Shown in pieces: positions 1 through 6,033 of a stretch of 6,369 nucleotides of DNA (position 1 is its first letter; every line of letters begins with the position of its first letter). The translations under genes were made by a program, and so were the position numbers. Source of the stretch: Bacillota bacterium (GTDB lineage Bacteria > Bacillota > Peptococcia > Peptococcales > Peptococcaceae); contig JAEZVS010000020.1 of assembly GCA_023443145.1 (NCBI GenBank), forward strand, positions 1-6,369, in the 5' to 3' direction. Under the pieces are notes generated by a model. It had not been told where the DNA came from and searched no databases. It saw only the letters and a list, made by a program, of their open reading frames with translations.

Positions 1-1
1 T

Positions 2-133
2 ACCGATGATGTCGGTGAACAACCGAAGGCAAATAAAAGGGCTTTTCTAAGAAATCCGCGTGCGAGACAAACGCCGGCCTCTGCTTCCGACAGCCGATCG
101 GGCGAAGCGAACGGCGTATTTTCCCGCCCCAAA
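2..133 (+). other. Stop-free extension in the ftsW frame, possible N-terminal tail of FtsW
   Basis: The reading frame of ftsW stays open from base 2 to the ATG at 134 (44 codons) and has no ATG, GTG or TTG in that stretch. If it is translated, the start lies upstream of the window. The predicted residues are polar, rich in Arg, Ser, Ala and Pro, and look disordered, which would fit a cytoplasmic tail before the first membrane segment. The other two forward frames close early (stops at 7-9 and 48-50), so the end of an upstream gene, perhaps murD, could also lie in bases 1-50. A stop-free run of this length is not rare by chance, and the codons include several AGA, AGG and CTA that are uncommon in the genes downstream, so the coding status is unsettled. 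Confidence 0.4.
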
Positions 134-1258
134 ATGAAAAAGAAAAGCGGGCGCAAAAACAGTGAACGCCGTGCGGATGTCATGCTTTTTCAAATCACCA
201 TGATTCTTTTGGCGGTGGGGCTTATTATGGTCTTTTCCTCCAGTTCATATGAAGGCATTGTAAACACTGAAAGCGGAAATGGATTGGCTTTTTTCTCAAA
301 ACAATTTCTTTTTGCCATTTTGGGCTTTGTGGCACTGATGTTTATGCTGACGGTGCCGCAAAAGCTTATTCACAAAATATCTCTGCCCTGTTTGATTCTG
401 TTTATGGGCCTGGTATGTATGGCAATGGCTTTTGGTGATGATGTTTACGGCGCCAAACGTTGGATTCAAGTTGGCGGCGGCTTTTCATTTATGCCTTCAG
501 ATTTTGTCAAACCTTTTTCAGTGGTGGTATTTGGCCAATGGTTGACAAAAACACGAGATCGTTTAAATGAACTGTCTGAATACGGGATGGCTTTTTTATA
601 TATGTCGGCGATTTCCGGAATCATCGCCATAGAAGATTTGGGCACGGCCATTGTCTTTTTTGGCGGTTTATTTGCCATGCTTTTGGTGGCGGGTGCGCCC
701 TACCGCTTTATTGTGCCGACCATTGGAGTCGGTCTGGGCGCATTTGCAGTGGCGGTGGCAATGGCGCCCTATCGCTTGGCTCGGCTGACGGGATTTTTGC
801 ATCCTTTTGCCCTGGATGTTGATGATCCCAATAGTGCCCAGCTTAGGCAAAGTCTTTACGCCTTTGGTGACGGCGGACTTTTTGGTGTCGGACTGGGGAA
901 TGGGGCACAAAAGATGAGTCATCTCTTCGGTTCACACACCGACTTTATCTATTCAATCATTGGCGAAGAACTGGGATTGGTCGGTGCGTTATGCGTGTTG
1001 GCGCTATTTGTGGCCTTTATTTGGCGTGGCTATTGGCTGGCACTTCATATCCCAAATTTTCAGGACTCCATTACGCTTTTTGGACTCACCAGCTTTATTG
1101 GCCTGCAAGCCCTCATCAATATGGGAGTGGCTTCCGGAGTGTTGCCGGTGACGGGGATCACACTTCCTTTTATCAGTTATGGCGGCACATCGTTATTGGT
1201 TAGTTTGGCGACGGTAGGTTATATGATGAACTTGTCGCGTGGCGCCACACGACATTAG
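134..1258 (+). CDS. ftsW: FtsW, SEDS-family septal peptidoglycan glycosyltransferase
   Basis: FtsW is a polytopic membrane protein that polymerises lipid II into glycan strands at the division septum, working with a class B penicillin-binding protein. The 374-residue product starts with a basic segment (KKKSGRKNSERR) and then shows about ten hydrophobic segments, as SEDS proteins do. Family motifs visible are GAKRWI at 106-111, a PSDF version of the usual PSEF motif at 121-124, an EDLGT version of PDLGT at 167-171, GVGLGNGAQK at 251-260, SHTDFI at 267-272 followed by GEELG, and PFISYGGTS at 345-353. Asp270 in SHTDFI matches the essential aspartate of the family. The ATG at 134 gives the usual family length but has no Shine-Dalgarno, and the frame is open to the window edge, so the true start may be further upstream. 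RodA and SpoVE are close paralogues. The position next to murG, divIB and ftsZ favours FtsW. It ends with TAG, 58 bases before murG. Confidence 0.93.
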   Translation: MKKKSGRKNSERRADVMLFQITMILLAVGLIMVFSSSSYEGIVNTESGNGLAFFSKQFLFAILGFVALMFMLTVPQKLIHKISLPCLILFMGLVCMAMAFGDDVYGAKRWIQVGGGFSFMPSDFVKPFSVVVFGQWLTKTRDRLNELSEYGMAFLYMSAISGIIAIEDLGTAIVFFGGLFAMLLVAGAPYRFIVPTIGVGLGAFAVAVAMAPYRLARLTGFLHPFALDVDDPNSAQLRQSLYAFGDGGLFGVGLGNGAQKMSHLFGSHTDFIYSIIGEELGLVGALCVLALFVAFIWRGYWLALHIPNFQDSITLFGLTSFIGLQALINMGVASGVLPVTGITLPFISYGGTSLLVSLATVGYMMNLSRGATRH

Positions 1259-1285
1259 AAAAGGATATCGGCATACCAATTTCCA

Positions 1286-1294
1286 TGCTATAAT
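1286..1294 (+). promoter_or_regulatory. Candidate extended -10 promoter upstream of murG
   Basis: TGCTATAAT lies in the ftsW-murG gap: a perfect TATAAT at 1289-1294 preceded by the TGn extension. No good TTGACA match is seen 16-19 bases upstream, so it would depend on the extended -10. Transcription would start near 1301, directly before the murG ribosome binding site, giving a leader of about 16 bases. It may provide extra expression of murG and the genes behind it. This is prediction from motif only. Confidence 0.5.
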
Positions 1295-1302
1295 GGTAGA
1301 GC

Positions 1303-1309
1303 AAGGAGG
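1303..1309 (+). promoter_or_regulatory. Ribosome binding site that fixes the murG start
   Basis: AAGGAGG, a full anti-16S match, sits 7 bases before the ATG at 1317. It decides for this start over the in-frame ATG at 1239, which lies inside the ftsW coding sequence and would add 26 residues not seen before the conserved MurG N-terminus. Confidence 0.9.
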
Positions 1310-1316
1310 AGTAGGC

Positions 1317-2426
1317 ATGAGGATCATATTGACTGGCGGCGGCACCGGAGGCCATATTTATCCGGCGCTGTCCATCGCTGAACGTATACGCGCAGAAAAT
1401 GCGGATGTCAATATTTTATATGTGGGCGCCGAAAATGGCATGGAAGCGGACATTGTCGGAAAAAAAACCGACTTGCCATTTACGGCTATCAAGGCCAAAG
1501 GCCTGCCGCGGCAATTAAATAAAGCATTGATATCGGCGGTGGCACATACCGGTCGTGGTCTTTGGGAAGCCGAACGCATCATGAAACGTTTTTCACCGGA
1601 TTTGGTGATCGGAACGGGCGGTTATGTGTGCGGACCAACTATTTTGGCCGCCTGCAGACGCAAAATTCCCACCATCCTTCATGAACAAAATGCCTATCCC
1701 GGTTTTACCAATCGCCTTCTCGGCCCTTTTGTAAATCGTGTATTATTGAATTTTCCTGAGGCACGCGGTTATTTTAAAGGCAATCCGGACTTTGTTTTGA
1801 CAGGACTGCCGGTTCGCGACGATATTTTGTCGGCAAAGCGCAGTGAGGGTTTGGAACGTTTCGGGCTGGATCCGTCGAAAAAAACGGTGCTTATCACCGG
1901 CGGCAGCCGTGGTGCTCAGAGCATAAATAGGGTATTGTCTCTTTCCATGACACTCCTTTTAGCCAATACCGATGCCCAAATAATTTTTGCTACAGGCGCC
2001 AATGGCTATGCTGAAACCATGCTGCTTTTGAAAGAAGACAATATCAACCCTCATGACGAACCGCGTCTGGTGGTTAAAGATTATTTATACGATATGCCCA
2101 TGGCTTTGGCTGCAGCCGATGTGGTGGTCGGACGTGCCGGAGCCACATTTTTGGCTGAAATTGCCATGTGCGGGCTGCCGGGCATTTTAATTCCTTATCC
2201 CTACGCCAGTGAAAACCACCAGGCATATAATGCACAAGCCTATGTCGATGCAGGTGCTGCTGAAATGATCTTAGACAGGGATCTCACCGTGCCGAAGCTG
2301 CTTTCCACCTTAACACCGTTTATTCAAGACGAGGGCTATTATGTCGATAAGGTCAATCGCATGCGCACCATGGCGCGCCCGGAAGCAATGGATGACATTA
2401 TGGCTGTCATTTATGAATATATATAA
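1317..2426 (+). CDS. murG: MurG, UDP-GlcNAc:lipid I GlcNAc transferase
   Basis: MurG transfers GlcNAc from UDP-GlcNAc to lipid I (undecaprenyl-PP-MurNAc-pentapeptide) to form lipid II, on the cytoplasmic face of the membrane. The product has 369 residues, normal for the family, and two Rossmann-like halves (GT-B fold, family GT28). The N-terminal glycine-rich loop GGGTGGH is at 7-13 with IYPA after it. HEQNAYPG at 122-129 is the conserved HEQN motif. The second glycine loop, GGSRGAQ, is at 195-201. The donor-binding region has GRAGATFLAEI at 272-282 and PYPYASENHQ at 293-302. The start at 1317 puts MRIILTGGG at the N-terminus, as in the family, and has a perfect ribosome binding site. It ends with TAA, 12 bases before murC, so the two are surely cotranscribed. 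No odd residues or truncation seen. Confidence 0.97.
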   Translation: MRIILTGGGTGGHIYPALSIAERIRAENADVNILYVGAENGMEADIVGKKTDLPFTAIKAKGLPRQLNKALISAVAHTGRGLWEAERIMKRFSPDLVIGTGGYVCGPTILAACRRKIPTILHEQNAYPGFTNRLLGPFVNRVLLNFPEARGYFKGNPDFVLTGLPVRDDILSAKRSEGLERFGLDPSKKTVLITGGSRGAQSINRVLSLSMTLLLANTDAQIIFATGANGYAETMLLLKEDNINPHDEPRLVVKDYLYDMPMALAAADVVVGRAGATFLAEIAMCGLPGILIPYPYASENHQAYNAQAYVDAGAAEMILDRDLTVPKLLSTLTPFIQDEGYYVDKVNRMRTMARPEAMDDIMAVIYEYI

Positions 2427-2438
2427 AGGGGAACATAT

Positions 2439-3827
2439 ATGAAGTCACAAGATTTATCAAGCAGTCACATTCACTTTATTGGCGTGGGCGGCATCGGTAT
2501 GAGCGCCATAGCGAATGTGTTATTAGATATGGGTTGTGTGGTCTCAGGTTCTGATGAAAAAGAGTCTCAGCAAGTCACCCGTCTCATGGAAAAAGGGGCA
2601 CAAATTGCCATCGGACAGCGCGCTGAAAACATCACTGCGAATATTGATTTGGTTGTTCATTCCACAGCCATTCGTACGAACAATCCGGAAAGAGCAGCAG
2701 CTGAAGAAAAAAACATCCCTGTGTGGCATCGCTCCGAGATGCTTGGCGCTTTGATGGCTGATCGCCGCGCCATTTGTATTGCCGGTAGCCATGGTAAAAC
2801 CACCACTTCGTCCATGGTGTCGCTGATATTGGAAAAAAACAATTTTGATCCCACCATTGTTGTAGGTGGGGTCATCCAAGATATTGGCAGCAACGCCAAA
2901 TATGGCCACAGCGATCTTTTGGTGGCAGAAGCGGATGAAAGTGATGGCAGTTTTGTCAATTTGTTGCCTTGGGTGTCGGTGGTGACCAATATAGAAGAAG
3001 ATCACCTTGATCATTTTAAAGACATTACTGAGATTAGCCGGAGTTTCGCCGCTTTTATAGAAAAAACCAAATCCGACGGTCTGACCGTTCTCTGTGCCGA
3101 TTGTGCCGAAACCATGAAAATGCAGGCTTTTTCTAAAGCCCCGGTTGTGACCTATGGCCTGTCGGATCAAGCCGATTATCAAGTAAAAAACCATCGCCAA
3201 ATTGGAGCCCGTAATGAGGGCGATATTTATCATAAGGGCGTGTTGTTGGGGCATTTGGTATTAAAAATTCCCGGCCTACACAATGTGCTGAATGCAACCG
3301 CTGCAGTGATTACGGGCCTGCATCTTGGCTTGACTTTTGAGCAGATTGCGCCTGTATTGGCATCTTATGAAGGCACCATGCGCAGGTTTCAACATCAGGG
3401 AACCGTGTCGGATATTCAAGTATTTGACGACTATGCTCATCACCCAACTGAAATTCGAGCTACCATTCGGGCGGCAAAGGATTTTCATCAAGATAAGCCG
3501 GTGGTGGCTGTTTTCCAGCCCCATCGTTACAGCCGTACCCAAAGTTTGGCCAAGGCCTTTGCTGAATCGTTGGCTCTAGCCGATAAAGTTTATCTGCTGG
3601 ATGTGTATCCGGCAGGAGAAGATCCCATTGCCGGGGTATCAAGCCAACTGATTGTGGACGCTTTGCCTGCTCATATGAACAGCTTTATCATTCCGGAAGA
3701 AACCCTTCCGGAAGAAATGGTGAATATATTAATGCCGGGCGACTTGGTGTTGGTTTTAGGCGCAGGATCAATCTGGCAACAAGCGCCAAAAATTGTGGAT
3801 GCGCTGAAAAGAAAATATGAAAAATAA
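2439..3827 (+). CDS. murC: MurC, UDP-N-acetylmuramate--L-alanine ligase
   Basis: MurC is the cytoplasmic ATP-dependent ligase that joins L-alanine to UDP-MurNAc, the first amino acid of the peptidoglycan stem peptide. The 462-residue product has the three Mur-ligase domains. The UDP-binding N-terminal domain opens with HFIGVGGIGMSAIA (12-25). The central ATPase domain carries the P-loop GSHGKTTT at 116-123, ADESDGSF at 165-172 and TNIEEDHLDHF at 183-193. The motif HNVLNATAA at 281-289 leads to the C-terminal domain with DDYAHHPTEI at 330-339 and FQPHRYSRT at 359-367. The DDYAHHPTEI signature and the GxGGxGMS start distinguish MurC from MurD, MurE and MurF. An AAAGGGGA ribosome binding site lies 7 bases from the ATG. 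It is 12 bases behind murG and 49 bases ahead of divIB. A small in-frame tandem repeat gives two PEE units near residues 419-427. Confidence 0.97.
   Translation: MKSQDLSSSHIHFIGVGGIGMSAIANVLLDMGCVVSGSDEKESQQVTRLMEKGAQIAIGQRAENITANIDLVVHSTAIRTNNPERAAAEEKNIPVWHRSEMLGALMADRRAICIAGSHGKTTTSSMVSLILEKNNFDPTIVVGGVIQDIGSNAKYGHSDLLVAEADESDGSFVNLLPWVSVVTNIEEDHLDHFKDITEISRSFAAFIEKTKSDGLTVLCADCAETMKMQAFSKAPVVTYGLSDQADYQVKNHRQIGARNEGDIYHKGVLLGHLVLKIPGLHNVLNATAAVITGLHLGLTFEQIAPVLASYEGTMRRFQHQGTVSDIQVFDDYAHHPTEIRATIRAAKDFHQDKPVVAVFQPHRYSRTQSLAKAFAESLALADKVYLLDVYPAGEDPIAGVSSQLIVDALPAHMNSFIIPEETLPEEMVNILMPGDLVLVLGAGSIWQQAPKIVDALKRKYEK
3691..3717 (+). repeat. Two copies of a 12-base direct repeat inside murC
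   Basis: TTCCGGAAGAAA occurs at 3691-3702 and again at 3706-3717, a 15-base (five-codon) period that keeps the frame and yields IPEET-LPEEM in the C-terminal domain of MurC. It looks like a small in-frame duplication or chance repetition of Pro-Glu-Glu codons in a surface loop. Each copy contains the palindrome TTCCGGAA. Confidence 0.6.
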
Positions 3828-3829
3828 AT

Positions 3830-3859
3830 GAGACAATCACAATTCCTCTCTGTTATACT
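3830..3859 (+). promoter_or_regulatory. Candidate promoter upstream of divIB
   Basis: TATACT at 3854-3859 is preceded by TGT, forming an extended -10, with GAGACA at 3830-3835 (four of six to TTGACA) at an 18-base spacing. Predicted transcription would start near 3866, within or just before the divIB ribosome binding site, leaving a leader of only about 11 bases. It could give divIB and ftsZ expression independent of the upstream mur genes. Motif-based only. Confidence 0.45.
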
Positions 3860-3876
3860 AATTAAGAGGTGAAGCC

Positions 3877-4761
3877 ATGGCAGATAATAAAGAACGCATA
3901 TCGTCCGGTCGCGAACGCAAGCGCCGTCGCATCAGTCCCTATGCATGGATTGCTCTAGGCGTGACGGTTGTGGTTACCCTGTTGGTGGTCCTTCTTCTAT
4001 CGCCTCTTTTAAACATAGAGACAGTGGATGTGAAAGGCGAGCAGGTTTTAACCGAAGATAAAGTGTTGAAGTTGGCCTATCAACCTGTGGGCACCAATAT
4101 TTTTGCGTATGACAAAAAAGCGGCCATTCAATCATTGGAATCTTATCCCTATATAAAAACTGCTGAGATTTCTCGCCATTTGCCGCATGCGCTAAGCATC
4201 CGGATTATTGAGCGCAAACCTGTGGGTGTACTTTTGAATAAAAGTTTTTATTTACAGTTTAGTGAAGACGGACGTCTTTTAGACAGCACCAAAACCATCT
4301 CTGCGTATAATCTGCCTTTGATTACAGGCATTTCGCTAAACGCAGTGCCCCAACCGGGCGAAATCATTAAAGACAAAAGCTTTAAAGAAGCACTTGTCAT
4401 CGTGAACGCCATGGGTGATGATTTGCTTAAAACGATTCAAGAAATCAATATTGGCAAAAAAGACAATATTACGGCCTATACAGCCAACGGTCTTGAAATA
4501 AAAATCGGCAATGCGGATCACATAGAAAGCCGCATGCGTGCCCTGGCAGACATATTAAATCAAGTGGTGATTACACAAACCGTAAAAGGCGATATTGAAT
4601 ACATCGATATGCGTTATAAAGGGGCGCCTGTCTTAAAAGTGAAAGGGGAAAATGCGATGCCGGTTGAAACTGCAGGACCGGCACAGGGCAGCATCTCTGC
4701 ACAGCAAGAAGCCCAACCGGTGCAGGGTACCACGCAAGCTGCTCCCGCAGAAAGTGACTGA
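3877..4761 (+). CDS. divIB: DivIB/FtsQ, cell division membrane protein with POTRA domain
   Basis: DivIB (FtsQ) is a single-pass membrane protein of the septal complex with DivIC/FtsB and FtsL. It helps recruit and regulate FtsW and its partner transpeptidase. The 294-residue product has a short cytoplasmic N-terminus with a basic cluster (RERKRRR, 12-18), one membrane segment at about 23-44, then an outside part. The POTRA domain follows at about 45-113 (INIET-like start LNIETVDVKG, ending IRIIERKPVG). The FtsQ/DivIB beta domain covers about 115-256 and ends with IEYIDMRYKGAPVLK. The last 36 or so residues are rich in Gln, Ala, Pro and Glu and look disordered, like the variable tail of DivIB proteins. 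AGGTG lies 5 bases before the ATG. It sits between murC (49 bases) and ftsZ (111 bases), the usual ftsQ place, but no ftsA follows it. The family assignment is firm; divIB and ftsQ are alternative names. Confidence 0.92.
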   Translation: MADNKERISSGRERKRRRISPYAWIALGVTVVVTLLVVLLLSPLLNIETVDVKGEQVLTEDKVLKLAYQPVGTNIFAYDKKAAIQSLESYPYIKTAEISRHLPHALSIRIIERKPVGVLLNKSFYLQFSEDGRLLDSTKTISAYNLPLITGISLNAVPQPGEIIKDKSFKEALVIVNAMGDDLLKTIQEINIGKKDNITAYTANGLEIKIGNADHIESRMRALADILNQVVITQTVKGDIEYIDMRYKGAPVLKVKGENAMPVETAGPAQGSISAQQEAQPVQGTTQAAPAESD

Positions 4762-4807
4762 CAGATAAAAAATTTTTCTGCGATGAGATAATGAACACAG
4801 AAAATAA

Positions 4808-4836
4808 TTGCAAGCGCTCAACATATGGGTTATTAT
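4808..4836 (+). promoter_or_regulatory. Candidate promoter upstream of ftsZ
   Basis: TTGCAA at 4808-4813 and TATTAT at 4831-4836 are separated by exactly 17 bases, the optimal sigma-70/sigma-A spacing. The matches are four of six and five of six. Transcription would begin near 4843 and leave a leader of about 30 bases with the whole ribosome binding site. The gap between divIB and ftsZ (111 bases) is the longest in the cluster, which also suggests that ftsZ has its own promoter, as is common for this highly expressed gene. Not confirmed. Confidence 0.5.
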
Positions 4837-4859
4837 AGAAGAAATAATGATTAATAGTT

Positions 4860-4866
4860 GGAGGGG
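4860..4866 (+). promoter_or_regulatory. Ribosome binding site that fixes the ftsZ start
   Basis: GGAGGGG lies 6 bases before the ATG at 4873. An in-frame TTG at 4858 overlaps this site and would add MEGKW; its codons are the ribosome binding site itself, so the ATG at 4873 is preferred. Confidence 0.88.
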
Positions 4867-4872
4867 AAATGG

Positions 4873-5970
4873 ATGTTTCAACTTGATGATAAGTTAGATG
4901 GTAATGCAGCAGTCATCAAAGTCATTGGTGTTGGCGGCGGCGGCGGCAACGCCGTTAATCGTATGATCGAAGCCAAAGTGCAAGGTGTGGAATTTATTGT
5001 CGCCAATACCGATGCACAGGTGCTGTCGCATTCAAAAGCCGACAAAAAAATTCAACTTGGCAACAAACTCACCCGCGGCCTCGGTGCCGGCGGGAATCCT
5101 GAAGTGGGCGAAAAAGCTGCTGAAGAAAGCCGTGAAGAAATTTCAAATGCTCTGGAAGGCGCAGATTTGGTTTTCGTAACCGCCGGCATGGGTGGCGGCA
5201 CCGGTACGGGAGCAGCGCCCATCGTGGCCGAAGTGGCCAAAAGCCAAGGCGCGCTCACCATTGGTGTGGTGACCAAACCCTTTGCTTTTGAAGGCCGTAA
5301 ACGCAAGAAAAATGCCATGGAAGGCATTTCCATTCTGACCGAAAAAGTGGATTCTCTGGTGACCATCCCCAATGATCGTCTGTTGGAAATCGCCAGTAAA
5401 GAAACCACCTTGGAAGAAGCCTTTAACATTGCTGATGACGTGCTTCGTCAGGGCGTTCAAGGTATTTCCGATACCATCACCAAGGTGGCCATGATCAACT
5501 TGGACTTTGCCGACGTGCGTTCCACCATGGCCAATACCGGTACTGCGCTTATGGGCGTGGGCTATGGTAAAGGTGAAGACCGCGCTGTTTCTGCTGCCAA
5601 AGCGGCTATTTCTTCACCCCTTTTGGAAACATCCATTGAAGGGGCAACCGCCATCTTGATGAATGTCTCTGGCGACAACCCCACACTTCTGGAAGCGCAA
5701 GCTGCTGCCGATTATATTTATGAAGCCGCCGGTGAAGATGCCGACGTTATTTTTGGTGCCATTAACGATCCGGATGCCAAAGATGATATTAAAATCACCG
5801 TTATTGCCACCGGATTTGATATTAAAGGCGACGACACCTATGACACCGGTGCCTTCAGCCGTCGTCAGGCCGAACGCCAAGAACCCTCTCGCACAACGCG
5901 CAGATCTTCCAGCGGCTATGAAGACGTTCGAATTCCTGATTTCTTAAAGGACACTCGAAACAGATTTTAA
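4873..5970 (+). CDS. ftsZ: FtsZ, tubulin-like GTPase of the division ring
   Basis: FtsZ binds GTP, polymerises into protofilaments at midcell and organises the division machinery. The product has 365 residues from the ATG at 4873. The GTP-binding half shows [14 protein letters not shown] at 18-31, the tubulin signature GGGTGTG at 108-114 and PNDRLLE at 166-172. The T7 synergy loop is [11 protein letters not shown] at 209-219, with both catalytic aspartates (211 and 214) present. The C-terminal core domain ends near 318 (IATGFDIKG). A short linker of about 30 polar residues follows, then the conserved tail peptide RIPDFLKD at 353-360 and a basic end (TRNRF). This tail is the docking site for membrane anchors and regulators such as FtsA, SepF and ZapA-type proteins or MinC, depending on species. 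No ftsA is adjacent, so the membrane anchor must be coded elsewhere or be another protein such as SepF. A terminator follows 4 bases after the stop. Confidence 0.98.
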   Translation: MFQLDDKLDGNAAVIKVIGVGGGGGNAVNRMIEAKVQGVEFIVANTDAQVLSHSKADKKIQLGNKLTRGLGAGGNPEVGEKAAEESREEISNALEGADLVFVTAGMGGGTGTGAAPIVAEVAKSQGALTIGVVTKPFAFEGRKRKKNAMEGISILTEKVDSLVTIPNDRLLEIASKETTLEEAFNIADDVLRQGVQGISDTITKVAMINLDFADVRSTMANTGTALMGVGYGKGEDRAVSAAKAAISSPLLETSIEGATAILMNVSGDNPTLLEAQAAADYIYEAAGEDADVIFGAINDPDAKDDIKITVIATGFDIKGDDTYDTGAFSRRQAERQEPSRTTRRSSSGYEDVRIPDFLKDTRNRF

Positions 5971-5974
5971 ACCC

Positions 5975-5996
5975 AAGCGCCGCAAGGCGCTTTTTT
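5975..5996 (+). terminator. Intrinsic terminator after ftsZ
   Basis: A 7-base stem AAGCGCC (5975-5981) pairs perfectly with GGCGCTT (5986-5992) around the loop GCAA, a stable GNRA tetraloop closed by C-G. A T run at 5991-5996 follows the GC-rich part. It starts 4 bases after the ftsZ stop and marks the end of the cell division transcription unit. Confidence 0.9.
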
Positions 5997-6021
5997 GTTG
6001 CCGATTGCTACGCGCTAGATT

Positions 6022-6029
6022 AAAGGAGA
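6022..6029 (+). promoter_or_regulatory. Ribosome binding site of the last gene
   Basis: AAAGGAGA contains AGGAG at 6024-6028, 5 bases before the ATG at 6034. It is the main reason to accept the short, window-truncated reading frame as a real gene and to choose this start. Confidence 0.8.
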
Positions 6030-6033
6030 ACCA

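Noticed and set aside
3..50. Short frame 3 segment ending in TAA at 48-50 as the end of an upstream gene
   Set aside because: Fifteen codons are too few to identify; they could be the end of murD or another gene, or noise, so no feature was called.
1239..1316. In-frame upstream start that would extend MurG by 26 residues
   Set aside because: It lies inside the ftsW coding end, has no ribosome binding site, and MurG proteins begin at the MRIILTGGG-type segment, which matches ATG 1317 with its AAGGAGG.
2544..3254. Long 236-codon open frame on the minus strand
   Set aside because: It lies wholly inside murC, which has all the motifs of its family; the minus frame has no recognisable domain and odd composition, so it is a shadow of murC.
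4758..4792. CTGACA at 4758-4763 with GATAAT at 4787-4792 as a promoter
   Set aside because: The 23-base spacer is too long for a standard promoter, so it was not listed as a feature; the -10 alone is mentioned as a possible extended -10.
4858..4872. TTG start for FtsZ giving MEGKW before the ATG
   Set aside because: These codons are the Shine-Dalgarno GGAGGGG itself; the ATG at 4873 is correctly spaced from it.
4918..4965. GGGGGNA in FtsZ instead of GGGGNNA as an unusual GTP-binding loop
   Set aside because: The same form occurs in well-studied FtsZ proteins such as that of E. coli, so it is not unusual.
5052..5460. Overlapping minus-strand open frames of 105-125 codons
   Set aside because: They lie wholly opposite ftsZ, have no ribosome binding site or domain I could recognise, and reflect the codon pattern of ftsZ.
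5998..6021. TTGCCG and TAGATT before the last gene as a promoter
   Set aside because: The spacing is only 12 bases and both hexamers are weak matches.
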